A stretch of 64,000 nucleotides of DNA from SLRI01 sp964393275. GTDB lineage: Bacteria; Pseudomonadota; Alphaproteobacteria; Geminicoccales; Geminicoccaceae. The position numbers and the translations under genes are program-made. Of this stretch, positions 26,265 through 34,754 are shown in pieces (position 1 is the stretch's first letter; every line of letters begins with the position of its first letter). The stretch covers positions 8,518 to 72,517 of the forward strand of contig CAYMTA010000015.1 in assembly GCA_964393275.1 (NCBI GenBank). The letters run 5' to 3'. The notes beneath the pieces are model-generated. The model searched no databases, had not been told where the DNA came from, and worked only from the letters and a program-made list of their open reading frames with translations.

Positions 26265-26432
26265 GTGGTGACTTCGCTGTAGAGTGCGCGGTGAGTAGAG
26301 CTTTCTAGAGTGCTGTACTACGAATTATCGCTTCTGCGCCCAGCGGTTTTCTGCCTCCTGACGCTATCCATGGCTGACAGGCCGAGGCATGCTGCTATAT
26401 CGGATGAAGTGGTTGCCAGGGGAGGAAGGGTG

Positions 26433-27932
26433 ATGTCGCTTGCCAATCGACTGCTTGCCGCCAGTTGTCTCGCAGCCGGGCTTTTCGCCCTGCCGGCGCT
26501 GGCCGAGCCGGTCAGCATCAAGCTCTTGCAGCTCAACGACTGGTACCGTTACCTGGACGACGAGGGCCGGGGCGGCTTCGCCCGGCTGGTCACGATCCTC
26601 GGCGACGAGGATGCGAAGGCCGACAACGTCCTTCTCGTCCACGCCGGCGACGCCATCTCGCCCTCGCTGCTCTCCGGCTTCGATCAGGGCGCCCATATGA
26701 TCACGCTCCTGAACGATCTGCCGCTCGACGTTTTCGTCATGGGCAATCACGAGTTCGACTTCGGGCCCGAGGTCGCGGCCGAGCGCATGGCCGAAGCCAG
26801 GTTCGACGTCGTCAACAGCAATGTGCGCACCGCGGCCGGCGACCTCTACCCCGGCACCATCGAGAGCAAGCTGATCGAGGTCGACGGCATCAAGCTCGGC
26901 TTCTACGGCCTGACCACGCCCGAGACGATCGAGCTGTCGACCACGGGCGACACCAGCTTCGCGCCGGTGGTCGAGACGGCGAGCCTGATGCAGGCGAAGC
27001 TGCGCGACGCGGGCGCCGACATCGTCGTCGCGGTGGTTCACACCGGCTGGCGCGAGGACATGGAGCTTTACCGGGCCGGGATCGCCGACCTCATCATGAC
27101 CGGCCACGACCATGATCTGCGGATCATGTACGACGGCCGGACGGCGATGACGGAGAGCGGCTCGGATGCCGACTACGTCACGGCGATCGAGCTGGTCGCC
27201 GAGCGCGACGAGGACGGCAAGGTCGCCTGGCGGCCGGCCTTTCGGGCGATCGACAGCGCCCGCGTCGAGCCGGACGCGGCGGCGCTGGCCGAGCTGCAGC
27301 CCTATGAGGACAAGCTCTCGGCCGAGCTCGACGTCGATATCGGCGAGGCGCTGGTGCCGCTCGACACGCAGCGTGCCACGGTGCGCACGATGGAGAGCAA
27401 TTTCGCCGATCTGATCGCCGATGCCATCCGCAATGCCACAGGTGCCGATATCGGGCTCACCAATGGCGGCGGCATCCGTGGCAACCGGCTCTACGAGGCG
27501 GGCCACGTGCTGACCCGGCGCGACGTGCTGAGCGAGCTGCCGTTCGGCAACACCACGGTGCTGGTCGAGCTCGAGGGATCCGATCTCATGGCGGCGCTCG
27601 AGAATGGCGTGAGCCAGGTCGAGGACGGGGCCGGCCGCTTCCCGCACGTCTCGGGCCTGCGCATGACCTACGATGCCAGCCGGCCGGCCGGGGCCCGGGT
27701 CACCGAGGTCATGGTCGGCGACAAGCCGCTCGATCTCGCGGCGACCTATTCGGTCGCGACCAACGACTACATGCTCGGCGGCGGCGACGGCTATGCCAGC
27801 CTCGGCAACGGCAAGGTCCTGATCGACGGCTCGGGCGGGACGCTGATGGCGAGCACGGTGATCAACTACATCACGGCCCTGGGCGGCAAGATCGATCAGG
27901 AGGTCGAGGGACGGGTCACGCGCGTCAATTGA
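26433..27932 (+). CDS. 5'-nucleotidase/UDP-sugar hydrolase family phosphoesterase
   Basis: A 499-residue periplasmic enzyme with a signal peptide (cleavage near ALA-EP at 22). The N-terminal metallophosphatase domain has LQLNDWY (usually LxTND-H/Y), LLVHAGDAISPS, MGNHEFDFG and GHDHDL. The C-terminal 5'-nucleotidase domain has TNGGGIRGNR, LPFGNTTVLVEL and NDYMLGGGDGY, which bind the nucleotide. It would hydrolyse nucleotides or nucleotide sugars outside the cytoplasm for phosphate and nucleoside salvage. ATG 26433 is chosen over the longer frame because GGAGGAAGGG sits 3 bases upstream and it starts a proper signal peptide. Confidence 0.92.
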   Translation: MSLANRLLAASCLAAGLFALPALAEPVSIKLLQLNDWYRYLDDEGRGGFARLVTILGDEDAKADNVLLVHAGDAISPSLLSGFDQGAHMITLLNDLPLDVFVMGNHEFDFGPEVAAERMAEARFDVVNSNVRTAAGDLYPGTIESKLIEVDGIKLGFYGLTTPETIELSTTGDTSFAPVVETASLMQAKLRDAGADIVVAVVHTGWREDMELYRAGIADLIMTGHDHDLRIMYDGRTAMTESGSDADYVTAIELVAERDEDGKVAWRPAFRAIDSARVEPDAAALAELQPYEDKLSAELDVDIGEALVPLDTQRATVRTMESNFADLIADAIRNATGADIGLTNGGGIRGNRLYEAGHVLTRRDVLSELPFGNTTVLVELEGSDLMAALENGVSQVEDGAGRFPHVSGLRMTYDASRPAGARVTEVMVGDKPLDLAATYSVATNDYMLGGGDGYASLGNGKVLIDGSGGTLMASTVINYITALGGKIDQEVEGRVTRVN

Positions 27933-28029
27933 ATCCGGTGATCGTCATTTCGCCGCTGGCGGCAGGGTGGACCGATTGACCTGTGGCCGATCGGCCCGCT
28001 AGTGATCATCGCCAACGGGCCTGTCGAAT

Positions 28030-28061
28030 GCCGGATCCGCGAGAAGCCGGATCTGCGAGAA
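28030..28061 (+). repeat. Two tandem 16-base repeats
   Basis: GCCGGATCYGCGAGAA occurs twice head to tail (28030-28045 and 28046-28061, one mismatch), just upstream of the lipoprotein gene and including part of its ribosome-binding region. TTGACC at 27976-27981 may be the -35 of its promoter. Confidence 0.7.
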
Positions 28062-28072
28062 GGGATTAGCCG

Positions 28073-28210
28073 ATGCGTCGCGCCATGAAGCCGTTCCTCC
28101 TGATCACCCTGCTCGTCCTCGGCAGCGTGGCGCTCGCCGCCTGCGCCATCCAGCTTCCCGACGGCACCCAGACGGAGGGCTGGTTGAAAGACCGCAACAA
28201 GTACCAATAG
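28073..28210 (+). CDS. Small lipoprotein (45 aa)
   Basis: A very short gene with all the marks of a lipoprotein: a charged start, a hydrophobic stretch (FLLITLLVLGSVALA) and the lipobox LAAC with the acylated Cys at residue 24. The mature peptide is only about 22 residues and polar (IQLPDGTQTEGWLKDRNK). GAGAAGGGA lies about 8 bases before the ATG. It is followed after 31 bases by a VanZ-like membrane protein gene on the same strand. Function unknown; such mini-lipoproteins are common in the alphaproteobacterial envelope. Confidence 0.7.
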   Translation: MRRAMKPFLLITLLVLGSVALAACAIQLPDGTQTEGWLKDRNKYQ

Positions 28211-28241
28211 TTGGCGGGCGAGCAGCGTCGAGGAGCCCTCC

Positions 28242-28616
28242 ATGTTGTTTTCGGACAGCGGCCTGCGTGCCGTGGCGCTGGCGCTTTGGGTCGGCGCCTG
28301 GGCCGTGATCGTCTGGGCGATGCTCGACCCGGCGCCACCGGATCTGATGGGCCAGTCGGACAAGCTCGTCCACTTCACCGGCTTTCTCGTGATCAGCTTC
28401 GCGGCCCTGGGCTTCTGTCGCGGCGCTGGCCAGCTCATGGCGGCCGGCGCTGTCTGTCTCGTCGCGGCGGTCGGGCTGGAGCTGGCCCAGGGGCTGGTGC
28501 CGAGCCGCACCTTCGAGGCCGCCGACATGCTGGCCAACCTCGCCGGGGTGGCGACGGGCATCGGCGCGGCGCGGCTCGGTCTGGCCTGCCTCGGGCGGCG
28601 CCTGCGGCCGGCCTGA
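28242..28616 (+). CDS. VanZ family membrane protein
   Basis: A 124-residue inner-membrane protein with four hydrophobic segments. Conserved VanZ-like residues are present: the DKLVHFTGFL motif (Asp-Lys-x-x-His) at the start of TM2, and ELAQGLVPSRTFEAADMLANLAG toward TM4, with the E-x-x-Q and D-x-x-AN pattern. VanZ relatives confer teicoplanin resistance in enterococci, but in Gram-negative bacteria the function is unknown. Probably in one transcript with the small lipoprotein. It is convergent with the HIT gene and separated from it by a large palindromic element. Confidence 0.85.
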   Translation: MLFSDSGLRAVALALWVGAWAVIVWAMLDPAPPDLMGQSDKLVHFTGFLVISFAALGFCRGAGQLMAAGAVCLVAAVGLELAQGLVPSRTFEAADMLANLAGVATGIGAARLGLACLGRRLRPA

Positions 28617-28618
28617 GC

Positions 28619-28753
28619 GAGCGCCTTCACGGTGACCGCATACTTCGTCAGGCCGCGGACGATCGGTGCTCACGTAGGTGGACTACGCTGCGCGCCGATC
28701 GCCCCCGTCAGGGCTATGGGCCTTCCTCGTCTGCGGTCACCGTGAAGGCGCTC
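28619..28753. repeat. Long palindromic element between convergent genes
   Basis: A perfect 22-base inverted repeat forms the ends: 28619-28640 and 28732-28753 (GAGCGCCTTCACGG...CCGTGAAGGCGCTC). Inside is a second, imperfect palindrome (CGATCGGTGCTCACGTAG at 28660-28677 against CTACGCTGCGCGCCGATCG at 28683-28701). The whole 135 bases can fold into one long hairpin and lies exactly between two convergent stop codons. It could be a bidirectional terminator or a member of an extragenic repeat family. Confidence 0.8.
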
Positions 28754-28760
28754 TAGCGCT

Positions 28761-29126
28761 TCAGCGCTGTGGCGCCAGCATCGGCCCCAGCGGCCGGCCG
28801 GCGAGGATGTGGACGTGGAAGTGCGGCACTTCCTGGTGCGAATCCGGGCCGTGGTTGGCGAGCACGCGATAGCCGCTCTCCGCGACGCCGGCCATGTCCG
28901 CGACCTTGCCGACGGCGCGGAAGAAGCCGGCGATGGCCGCGTCGGGCGCTGTGGCGCTGAAGTCCCTGAGCGAGACGTAGGGACCCTTGGGAATCACCAG
29001 GACATGCACCGGTGCCGCCGGCTTGATGTCCTCGAAGGCCAGCGCCCACTCGTCCTCGTAGACCTTGCTGCATGGCAGCTCACCGCGCAGGATGCGGGCG
29101 AAGATGTTGGTCGTGTCATAGCTCAT
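28761..29126 (-). CDS. HIT family protein (histidine triad nucleotide-binding)
   Basis: A 121-residue HINT-type protein. The histidine triad HFHVHIL is at residues about 102-108, and DIKPAAPVHVLVIPK and GYRVLANHGPDSHQEVPH are the conserved flanks. HINT proteins hydrolyse purine nucleotide phosphoramidates such as adenosine 5'-monophosphoramidate. The ATG begins MSYDTTNIFARILRGE, as usual. It is a single gene, divergent from gshB by about 150 bases. Confidence 0.95.
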   Translation of the reverse strand: MSYDTTNIFARILRGELPCSKVYEDEWALAFEDIKPAAPVHVLVIPKGPYVSLRDFSATAPDAAIAGFFRAVGKVADMAGVAESGYRVLANHGPDSHQEVPHFHVHILAGRPLGPMLAPQR

Positions 29127-29280
29127 GCCGGATGCTCCAGGGGCAGCGGTCGCCGGTGCGGGGGTGGCCCCGTTCCTGGGCGGGCCGGCCGCTGCTTGTC
29201 AAGGCGGGCCGGGACTGGCAGAGACGGATGGCCGAGCATCCAGGCAACCACCTGGCCAGACACTTATTCGGGACAGCCTC

Positions 29281-30252
29281 ATGTCGCTCGCCGTCGCCAT
29301 CCAGATGGACCCGCTCGAGACCGTCGACATCGACGGTGACAGCACCTTCGTGCTGGCGCTCGAGGCGCAGCGCCGCGGGCACGGCCTCTACCATTACGAG
29401 CCGAAGCATATGAGCTATCGGCAGGGCCGGGTCCTGGCCAAGGCGCGGCCTTTCGAGGTGCGGCGCGAGAAGGGGAATCACGTCACCTTCGGCGCCGCCG
29501 AGACGATCGACCTCGCCACCCTCGACGTCGTCCTGATGCGCCAGGACCCGCCCTTCAACCTGGCCTACATCTCGGCCACGCATCTGCTCGACCGCGTGCA
29601 CCCCGAGACGCTCGTCGTCAACGACCCGCATTCGGTCAGGAACGCGCCGGAGAAGCTCTTCGTCACCCATTTCGCCGAGCTCATGCCGCCGACCCTGATC
29701 TCCTACGACATCGACGAGATCCGCGCCTTTCGCGCCGAGCAGGGCGACATCATCGTCAAGCCGCTCTACGGCAATGGCGGGGCCGGGATCTTCCTGATCA
29801 AGGTGGACGACAACAATTTGAGCAGCCTGGTCGAGACCTTCCAGACCTTCCTCAAGGAGCCCTTGATGGTGCAGCGCTACCTGCCGGAGATCCGAAGCGG
29901 CGACAAGCGCATCATCCTGATCGACGGCAAGCCGGCGGGGGCTGTCAACCGGGTGCCGCCGGCCTGGGACGTGCGGGCCAACCTGCATATCGGCGGCACG
30001 GCCGAGAAGGCCGTCCTGACCAAGCGCGATCTCGAGATCTGCGAGCTGATCGGGCCGGCGCTCGAGGAGCATGGCCTGCTCTTCACCGGCATCGACGTGA
30101 TCGGCGACTATCTGACCGAGATCAACGTCACCTCGCCGACGGGGCTGCAGGAGATCAACCGCTTCGACGGTGTCTGCCTCGAGCGGCAGATCTGGGACGC
30201 GATCGAGACGCGCCTCGCCAAGGGCCCAACGGCGCGGCGCTGGATGAGCTGA
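29281..30252 (+). CDS. gshB: Glutathione synthetase
   Basis: Joins gamma-glutamylcysteine and glycine with ATP to give glutathione. The 323-residue protein follows the ATP-grasp plan: VLMRQDPPFNLAYISATHLL in the N-terminal substrate domain, VVNDPHSVRNAPEKL, the ATP-binding IVKPLYGNGGAGIF, RYLPEIRSGDKRIILIDG, and the metal ligands in the C-terminal EINVTSPTGLQEI. The start is ATG 29281 (MSLAVAIQMDPLE); the frame extends upstream without protein-like composition. No gshA nearby. A hairpin terminator follows 25 bases after the stop. Confidence 0.96.
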   Translation: MSLAVAIQMDPLETVDIDGDSTFVLALEAQRRGHGLYHYEPKHMSYRQGRVLAKARPFEVRREKGNHVTFGAAETIDLATLDVVLMRQDPPFNLAYISATHLLDRVHPETLVVNDPHSVRNAPEKLFVTHFAELMPPTLISYDIDEIRAFRAEQGDIIVKPLYGNGGAGIFLIKVDDNNLSSLVETFQTFLKEPLMVQRYLPEIRSGDKRIILIDGKPAGAVNRVPPAWDVRANLHIGGTAEKAVLTKRDLEICELIGPALEEHGLLFTGIDVIGDYLTEINVTSPTGLQEINRFDGVCLERQIWDAIETRLAKGPTARRWMS

Positions 30253-30277
30253 CCGCCGAGCGACAGCCGAGCAGAAA

Positions 30278-30297
30278 GGGCTCCCTTGCGGGAGCCC
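30278..30297 (+). terminator. Hairpin terminator after gshB
   Basis: GGGCTCCC-TTGC-GGGAGCCC, a perfect 8-bp GC-rich stem with a 4-base loop, midway between the convergent gshB and carD. It has A residues on the left side (AGAAA) and no strong T run on the right, so it may serve both directions weakly. Confidence 0.7.
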
Positions 30298-30320
30298 TGG
30301 GGAGTGCCGAGGAGAGGTCG

Positions 30321-30824
30321 TCAGGCGGCGGCGGCGAGCAGCACCTTCTCCAGCTTCTTGGTCGCCTCGGTCTCGTCGACCGAATCGATCGCCGCCACCT
30401 CGCGGGCGAGGCGCTCGAGGGCGGCACGGTACATCTGCCGCTCGCTGTAGGACTGGTCGGTGTCGTCGGCGCGATGCAGCTCGCGCACCACCTCGGCGAT
30501 GGAGACCGGGTCGCCCGAGTTGATCTTCGCCTCGTATTCCTGGGCGCGCCGGCTCCACATGATGTTGCGGCGTGGCCGGGTGCGAATTTTCAGCGCATCG
30601 AGGGCCGACTGGATCTTCTCGCGGCTGCTGAGCTTGCGCATGCCGGAGTTCGGCGCCTTCTCGACCGGCACGCGCAGGATCAGCTTCTCGTTCTCGAACG
30701 AGACGACATACATCTCGAGGTTGATCCCGGCGATCGTCTGCTTCTCGATCCCGGTGATCCGTCCGACGCCGTGGCTCGGGTAGACAATGTAATCCCCGGC
30801 ATCGTAGGCGAGGTCTCTTGCCAT
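30321..30824 (-). CDS. carD: CarD family transcriptional regulator
   Basis: A 167-residue RNA-polymerase-binding protein. The N-terminal Tudor-like domain (DAGDYIVYPSHGVGRI, then MYVVSFENEKLILRVPVEKA) contacts the beta subunit; the helical C-terminal half (RRAQEYEAKINSG, ELHRADDTDQSYSERQMY) contacts DNA at the upstream edge of the open promoter bubble. In alphaproteobacteria CarD stabilises open complexes at many promoters, including those for rRNA and stress genes. Like many genomes of this class it lies near fdxA on the same strand; the gap to fdxA is 294 bases, so it has its own promoter. Confidence 0.95.
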   Translation of the reverse strand: MARDLAYDAGDYIVYPSHGVGRITGIEKQTIAGINLEMYVVSFENEKLILRVPVEKAPNSGMRKLSSREKIQSALDALKIRTRPRRNIMWSRRAQEYEAKINSGDPVSIAEVVRELHRADDTDQSYSERQMYRAALERLAREVAAIDSVDETEATKKLEKVLLAAAA

Positions 30825-31118
30825 CGACTTGATTCTCCACTAACGGTGGTGCCCCTGCGGCGCGAATGCAACCGTTCTTCACTCCGCGACGAAGCGCGTC
30901 AGCGATATCGCCACGCGAAGATCAAGTGGCGCGATACGCATGTCCGTCCGTGGAGCCGAAGGCCGACTGTCGAGGTTGTTGATCCCTCGCTATCCAACGC
31001 AGCCTGTGTTGTTTAGCATAAATTCGTCTCAAATGCCACACTGGTGTCGCAGCACAGCAGCGCCCGCCGACAGGTCACGAGCATGGCGCGGAGAATCGGG
31101 GTCGAAAGGGCCGCCGGA

Positions 31119-31460
31119 CTAGCTGCCGCTGCCGGGGTTGGGGCTGAAGTACTTCTCGAACTTGCCCTTCTCGTCCTTGTACTCGTCGGCGTCGGCAGGC
31201 TCCTCGCCCTTGCGGGTAATGTTCGGCCAGGGGCCGGTCGAGTACTCGCGGTTGAGCTCCAGCCACTTCTCCGCTTCGCTCTCGGTGTCGGGGAGGATCG
31301 CCTCGGCCGGGCATTCGGGCTCGCAGACGCCGCAATCGATGCATTCGTCCGGGTTGATCACCAGCATCGTCTCGCCCTCGTAGAAGCAGTCCACGGGGCA
31401 GACCTCGACACAATCCATGTACTTGCACCTGATGCAGGCTTCGGTGACGACGTAGGTCAT
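31119..31460 (-). CDS. fdxA: 7Fe ferredoxin FdxA
   Basis: A 113-residue ferredoxin with two cluster motifs: CxxCxxxxCxxxC (C9, C12, C17, C21) and CxxCxxCxxxCP (C40, C43, C46, C50) near the N-terminus, giving [3Fe-4S] and [4Fe-4S] clusters as in Azotobacter FdI. The acidic C-terminal extension (about 55-113) is normal for the family. It is a soluble electron carrier. ATG 31460 begins MTYVVTEACIRCKY, the standard start. It is the lone gene between mutL (downstream side of another operon) and carD. Confidence 0.96.
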   Translation of the reverse strand: MTYVVTEACIRCKYMDCVEVCPVDCFYEGETMLVINPDECIDCGVCEPECPAEAILPDTESEAEKWLELNREYSTGPWPNITRKGEEPADADEYKDEKGKFEKYFSPNPGSGS

Positions 31461-31546
31461 CGGGGCTCCGTCCTTGGCCGATTAGCCTTTCGGTTCTAGC
31501 CAAGAATGGCGCCTCGGGCCAGCCGGTTCCACCCTGCCTGCGGCGT

Positions 31547-33376
31547 TCAGCGGCGGCCGAACAGGCGCTCGATATCCGCCTTGCCCAAGGCGATCGAGGT
31601 CGGCCGGCCGTGAATGCACTGCCCCGAGTGCGGCGTCTTCTCCATGTCGCGCAGCAGCGCGTTCATCTCGGCCGGGGTGAGCCTTCGACCGGCGCGCACG
31701 CTGCCGTGGCAGGCGGCCCGGGCGACCATCTTCAAGAGCGCCTCCTCGAGCGGCAGCGCCTGATCGAGGCTCGCGAGGTCGCCGGCGATGTCGTGCAGCA
31801 GCAGGGCCACCGAGCCGGCACCGATGAGGGCCGGGGTCTCGCGCACCAGGATGGCCTCGGCGCCGAAGGGCTCGAGCACGAGGCCGAGCGGCACGAGATC
31901 GGCCGCCCGCTCGAGCAGCAGCTCGCGCGTCCTGGCATCGACCGTCACCACCTCGGGGATCAGGAGCGTCTGGCGGGCCACGCCGCCGGCGGCGAGAGCC
32001 CCCTTCAGGCGCTCGTAGACCAGCCGCTCGTGGGCCGCGTGCTGGTCGACGATGACGATGCCGTCCTTGGTCTGCGTCACGATATAGGTCTCGTGCACCT
32101 GCGCGCAGGCGGCACCCAGGGGGAACTCGGTCAGCTCGGCGACCGGGGGCGCGTCGCCATGCCGCATGCTGGGCGGGCCGACATCGAGGCCGGGTGGCGC
32201 CTGGTAGTGATGCGCCTCCTCCGCGAGCCCGGCGGCGGGCATGCCGCTCGAATGGCTCCGGCCGCCGCCGCCCCCGAAGCCGGCCCCGAAGCCGCCTTGC
32301 GTGAACCTGCCGAGCGCCGCTGCGCCTGTGGTCGTGCTGCTGCGATGGCCGTGCTCGGCGAGGGCCCGCTTGAGGGCGCCGACCAGCAGCCCGCGCACCT
32401 CGCCGCTGTCCCGAAACCGCACCTCGGCCTTGGTGGGGTGGACGTTCACGTCGACCGCTTCCATCGGCAACTCGAGGAAGAGCGCGGCGACCGGCTGGCG
32501 GTTGGCCGGCAGGAGGTCGGCATAGGCGGCGCGCAGCGCACCCTTGAGCAGCCGGTCCTGCACCGGCCGGCCGTTGACCACGAGATGCTGGTCGCGGCCG
32601 TGGTTTCGGCTCAGGGTCGGCAGGGCGGCGAGGCCGAAGAGCCGCATGCCGTCGCGCTCGGCCAGGATCTCGATGGCGTTCTCGACCACGGATCGGCCGA
32701 GGAGGGCGGCAAGGCGCGCGTCGTGGTCGGCAGGCGGAAGATCGAGGAGCCGCCGGCCGCCGGCATCGACGCGAAAGCCGACCTCGGGATGCGCCAGGGC
32801 CAGGCGCTCGACGATCTCGCGGGCCAGCTCCAGCTCGCGCCGCTCGGACTTCAGGAATTTGAGCCGGGCCGGGGTGTTGAAGAAGAGGTCCTCGACAGCG
32901 ACGCGGGTGCCGGGCGGGGCCGCGGCCGGCGCCGCCTCGCCGAGCTTGCCGCCGGCGCCGGCGAGTCGCCAGCCATGCGGCTCCTCCGCGGTGCGACTGG
33001 TCAAGGTGAAGCGGCTGACCGAGGCGATCGACGGCAGCGCCTCGCCCCGGAAGCCCAGGGTCCGGATCTCGACCAGGCGCTCGTCCTCGAGCTTCGAGGT
33101 GGCATGCCGCAGGACCGCGAGCTCGAGCTCGGCCCTGCTCATGCCGGCGCCGTCGTCCTCGACCGTGATCGAGCGCCGGCCGGCATCCTCGAGCGTCAGG
33201 CGGATGCGCCTGGCCCCGGCATCGATGGCGTTCTCGACCAGCTCCTTGACGGCCGAGGCGGGCCGCTCGACCACCTCGCCCGCGGCGATGCGGTTGACCA
33301 GACCCTCGGGCAGGCGGCGGATGCGCGGCGCCGGCCCGTCCTTTGGCGATCCTCCGGTCTCAGCCCTTGCCGCCAT
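31547..33376 (-). CDS. mutL: DNA mismatch repair protein MutL
   Basis: A 609-residue MutL. The GHKL ATPase motifs are intact: LVENAIDAGA, DDGAGM and GFRGEAL; RPVQDRLL and VDVNVHPTKAEVRF belong to the transducer domain. The C-terminal dimerisation domain contains DQHAAHERLVYERL, the metal-binding endonuclease motif, and a late CxxGRP-like SGQCIHGRPT. So it is the nicking type found in bacteria without MutH. The linker (about 345-410) is Gly/Ser-rich. ATG 33376 is preferred: it overlaps the upstream peptidase gene by 17 bases; an ATG 13 codons earlier is possible. Confidence 0.96.
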   Translation of the reverse strand: MAARAETGGSPKDGPAPRIRRLPEGLVNRIAAGEVVERPASAVKELVENAIDAGARRIRLTLEDAGRRSITVEDDGAGMSRAELELAVLRHATSKLEDERLVEIRTLGFRGEALPSIASVSRFTLTSRTAEEPHGWRLAGAGGKLGEAAPAAAPPGTRVAVEDLFFNTPARLKFLKSERRELELAREIVERLALAHPEVGFRVDAGGRRLLDLPPADHDARLAALLGRSVVENAIEILAERDGMRLFGLAALPTLSRNHGRDQHLVVNGRPVQDRLLKGALRAAYADLLPANRQPVAALFLELPMEAVDVNVHPTKAEVRFRDSGEVRGLLVGALKRALAEHGHRSSTTTGAAALGRFTQGGFGAGFGGGGGRSHSSGMPAAGLAEEAHHYQAPPGLDVGPPSMRHGDAPPVAELTEFPLGAACAQVHETYIVTQTKDGIVIVDQHAAHERLVYERLKGALAAGGVARQTLLIPEVVTVDARTRELLLERAADLVPLGLVLEPFGAEAILVRETPALIGAGSVALLLHDIAGDLASLDQALPLEEALLKMVARAACHGSVRAGRRLTPAEMNALLRDMEKTPHSGQCIHGRPTSIALGKADIERLFGRR

Positions 33377-34754
33377 GGCCGTTGGCCGAAGCCGGCGCCT
33401 GGATGCTCCTGGCATCCTCGAGGCCGACGGGATCGCCGACCACGGAGAACAGCGGCTCGGCCGCGAACAGGCGGGCGCTCGCCCGAGCCACGTCGGCGAG
33501 GCCGACCGCTTCGATCAGGGCATTGCGGCGCTCGAGATAGTCGATGCCGAGATCGAACACCTGCATGCCGACCAGCATGCGCGCGACGCTCTCGTTGCTG
33601 GTGAAGCGGAGGGGAAAGGAGCCGGTGAGATAGGTCTGCGCGTTCTGGAGATCCCGCTCGTCGATATCGCCTCTCGCCATCCGCTTCAGCTCGGCCCGGA
33701 TCACCTCGATCGACTGCGCCACCTGGTCGTTGCGGGTGGCGACCCCGCCCATCCAGAGCGACGAGAGCTCGGTGTCGGAGAGCTGCGAATGGACCGAGTA
33801 GGCGAGGCCGCGCTTCTCGCGCACCTCCTCGGTCAGCCGGGAGGCGAAGCCGCCGCCGCCCAGGATGTAGTTGGCGACGTAGGCGGCGTAGTAGTCCGGA
33901 TCGTGGCGCGGCATGCCGGGCAGGCCGAAGGTCACGACACTCTGCGGGATGCTCATCCGGGTGACCAGCATCCCGCCGGTCCTGGGCAGGGCCTGGGGCA
34001 GCGGCGACAGCCCGGCCTCGGCCGGCAGGTGGGCGAAGGCCCGGTCGAGCAGCGGGGCGAGCTCCGCCGCGGTGATGTCGCCGGCGACGCCGATGACGAG
34101 ATTGTCCCGGGCGAGGCGTTTTTCGACATAGGCCGAAAGCTCGGCCGTCTCGATCGCGCGGACGGCCTCGAGCGTGCCCTGCGCCGGCCGGCCGTAGGGG
34201 TGATCCGGGAAGGCCGCGGTGAACCAGGCGAGGCCGGAGACCGTGTTCGGGTCGGTGCGGCGGCGCTGCAGGTCGCTCACGATCTGCTGGCGGACACGCT
34301 CGACCGGCTCCGCGTCGAAGCGCGGCTCGGCCAAAGCGAGGCGCAAGAGCTCGAAGGCGCGCTCCCGGTTCTCGTTCAGCGTCATGAGGCGGCCGCCGAG
34401 CCCGTCGCGCTCGCCGGTGAAGTGGAGCCGGATCGCCTTGTCCTCGAGCTCGGTGCGAAAGGCAAGGCTGTCGAGCTCGCCGGCACCCTCGTCGAGCAGC
34501 CCAGCGACCATGCGGCTCAGCCCCTCGCGCCCGGCCGGATCGGCCGATGCCCCGCCCCGGAAAAGGAAGGCGACCGCGATCAGCGGCACGCTCGGCGCGT
34601 TGACGAGCAAGGCGGCGATGCCGCCCGGCGTCTCGACCAGCTCGACCGCCGCCGTGGCGGCCACGGGTGCTGCCGTGACCTGGTCCGCCATCAGGATGCC
34701 GGCGGCGGGCAGGGGGACGTGGCTGCTTGCATGGAATGGGGCAAGGCGGTTCAT
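33360..34754 (-). CDS. M16 family peptidase-like protein, inactive partner subunit
   Basis: A 464-residue M16 (pitrilysin/mitochondrial processing peptidase) homologue. The first domain lacks the HxxEH zinc motif. It carries instead the substrate-binding half features, such as GGGGFASRLTEEVREKRGLAYSV, a loop with the R/Y pair conserved in MPP-alpha-like subunits. In alphaproteobacteria this gene is regularly paired with a catalytic M16 gene, and the two proteins form a heterodimer, often periplasmic or membrane-associated. A signal peptide is not obvious (residues 1-20 are moderately hydrophobic). The start overlaps the catalytic subunit's stop as ATGA. The two genes have identical length. 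Confidence 0.9.
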   Translation of the reverse strand: MNRLAPFHASSHVPLPAAGILMADQVTAAPVAATAAVELVETPGGIAALLVNAPSVPLIAVAFLFRGGASADPAGREGLSRMVAGLLDEGAGELDSLAFRTELEDKAIRLHFTGERDGLGGRLMTLNENRERAFELLRLALAEPRFDAEPVERVRQQIVSDLQRRRTDPNTVSGLAWFTAAFPDHPYGRPAQGTLEAVRAIETAELSAYVEKRLARDNLVIGVAGDITAAELAPLLDRAFAHLPAEAGLSPLPQALPRTGGMLVTRMSIPQSVVTFGLPGMPRHDPDYYAAYVANYILGGGGFASRLTEEVREKRGLAYSVHSQLSDTELSSLWMGGVATRNDQVAQSIEVIRAELKRMARGDIDERDLQNAQTYLTGSFPLRFTSNESVARMLVGMQVFDLGIDYLERRNALIEAVGLADVARASARLFAAEPLFSVVGDPVGLEDARSIQAPASANGHGGKG

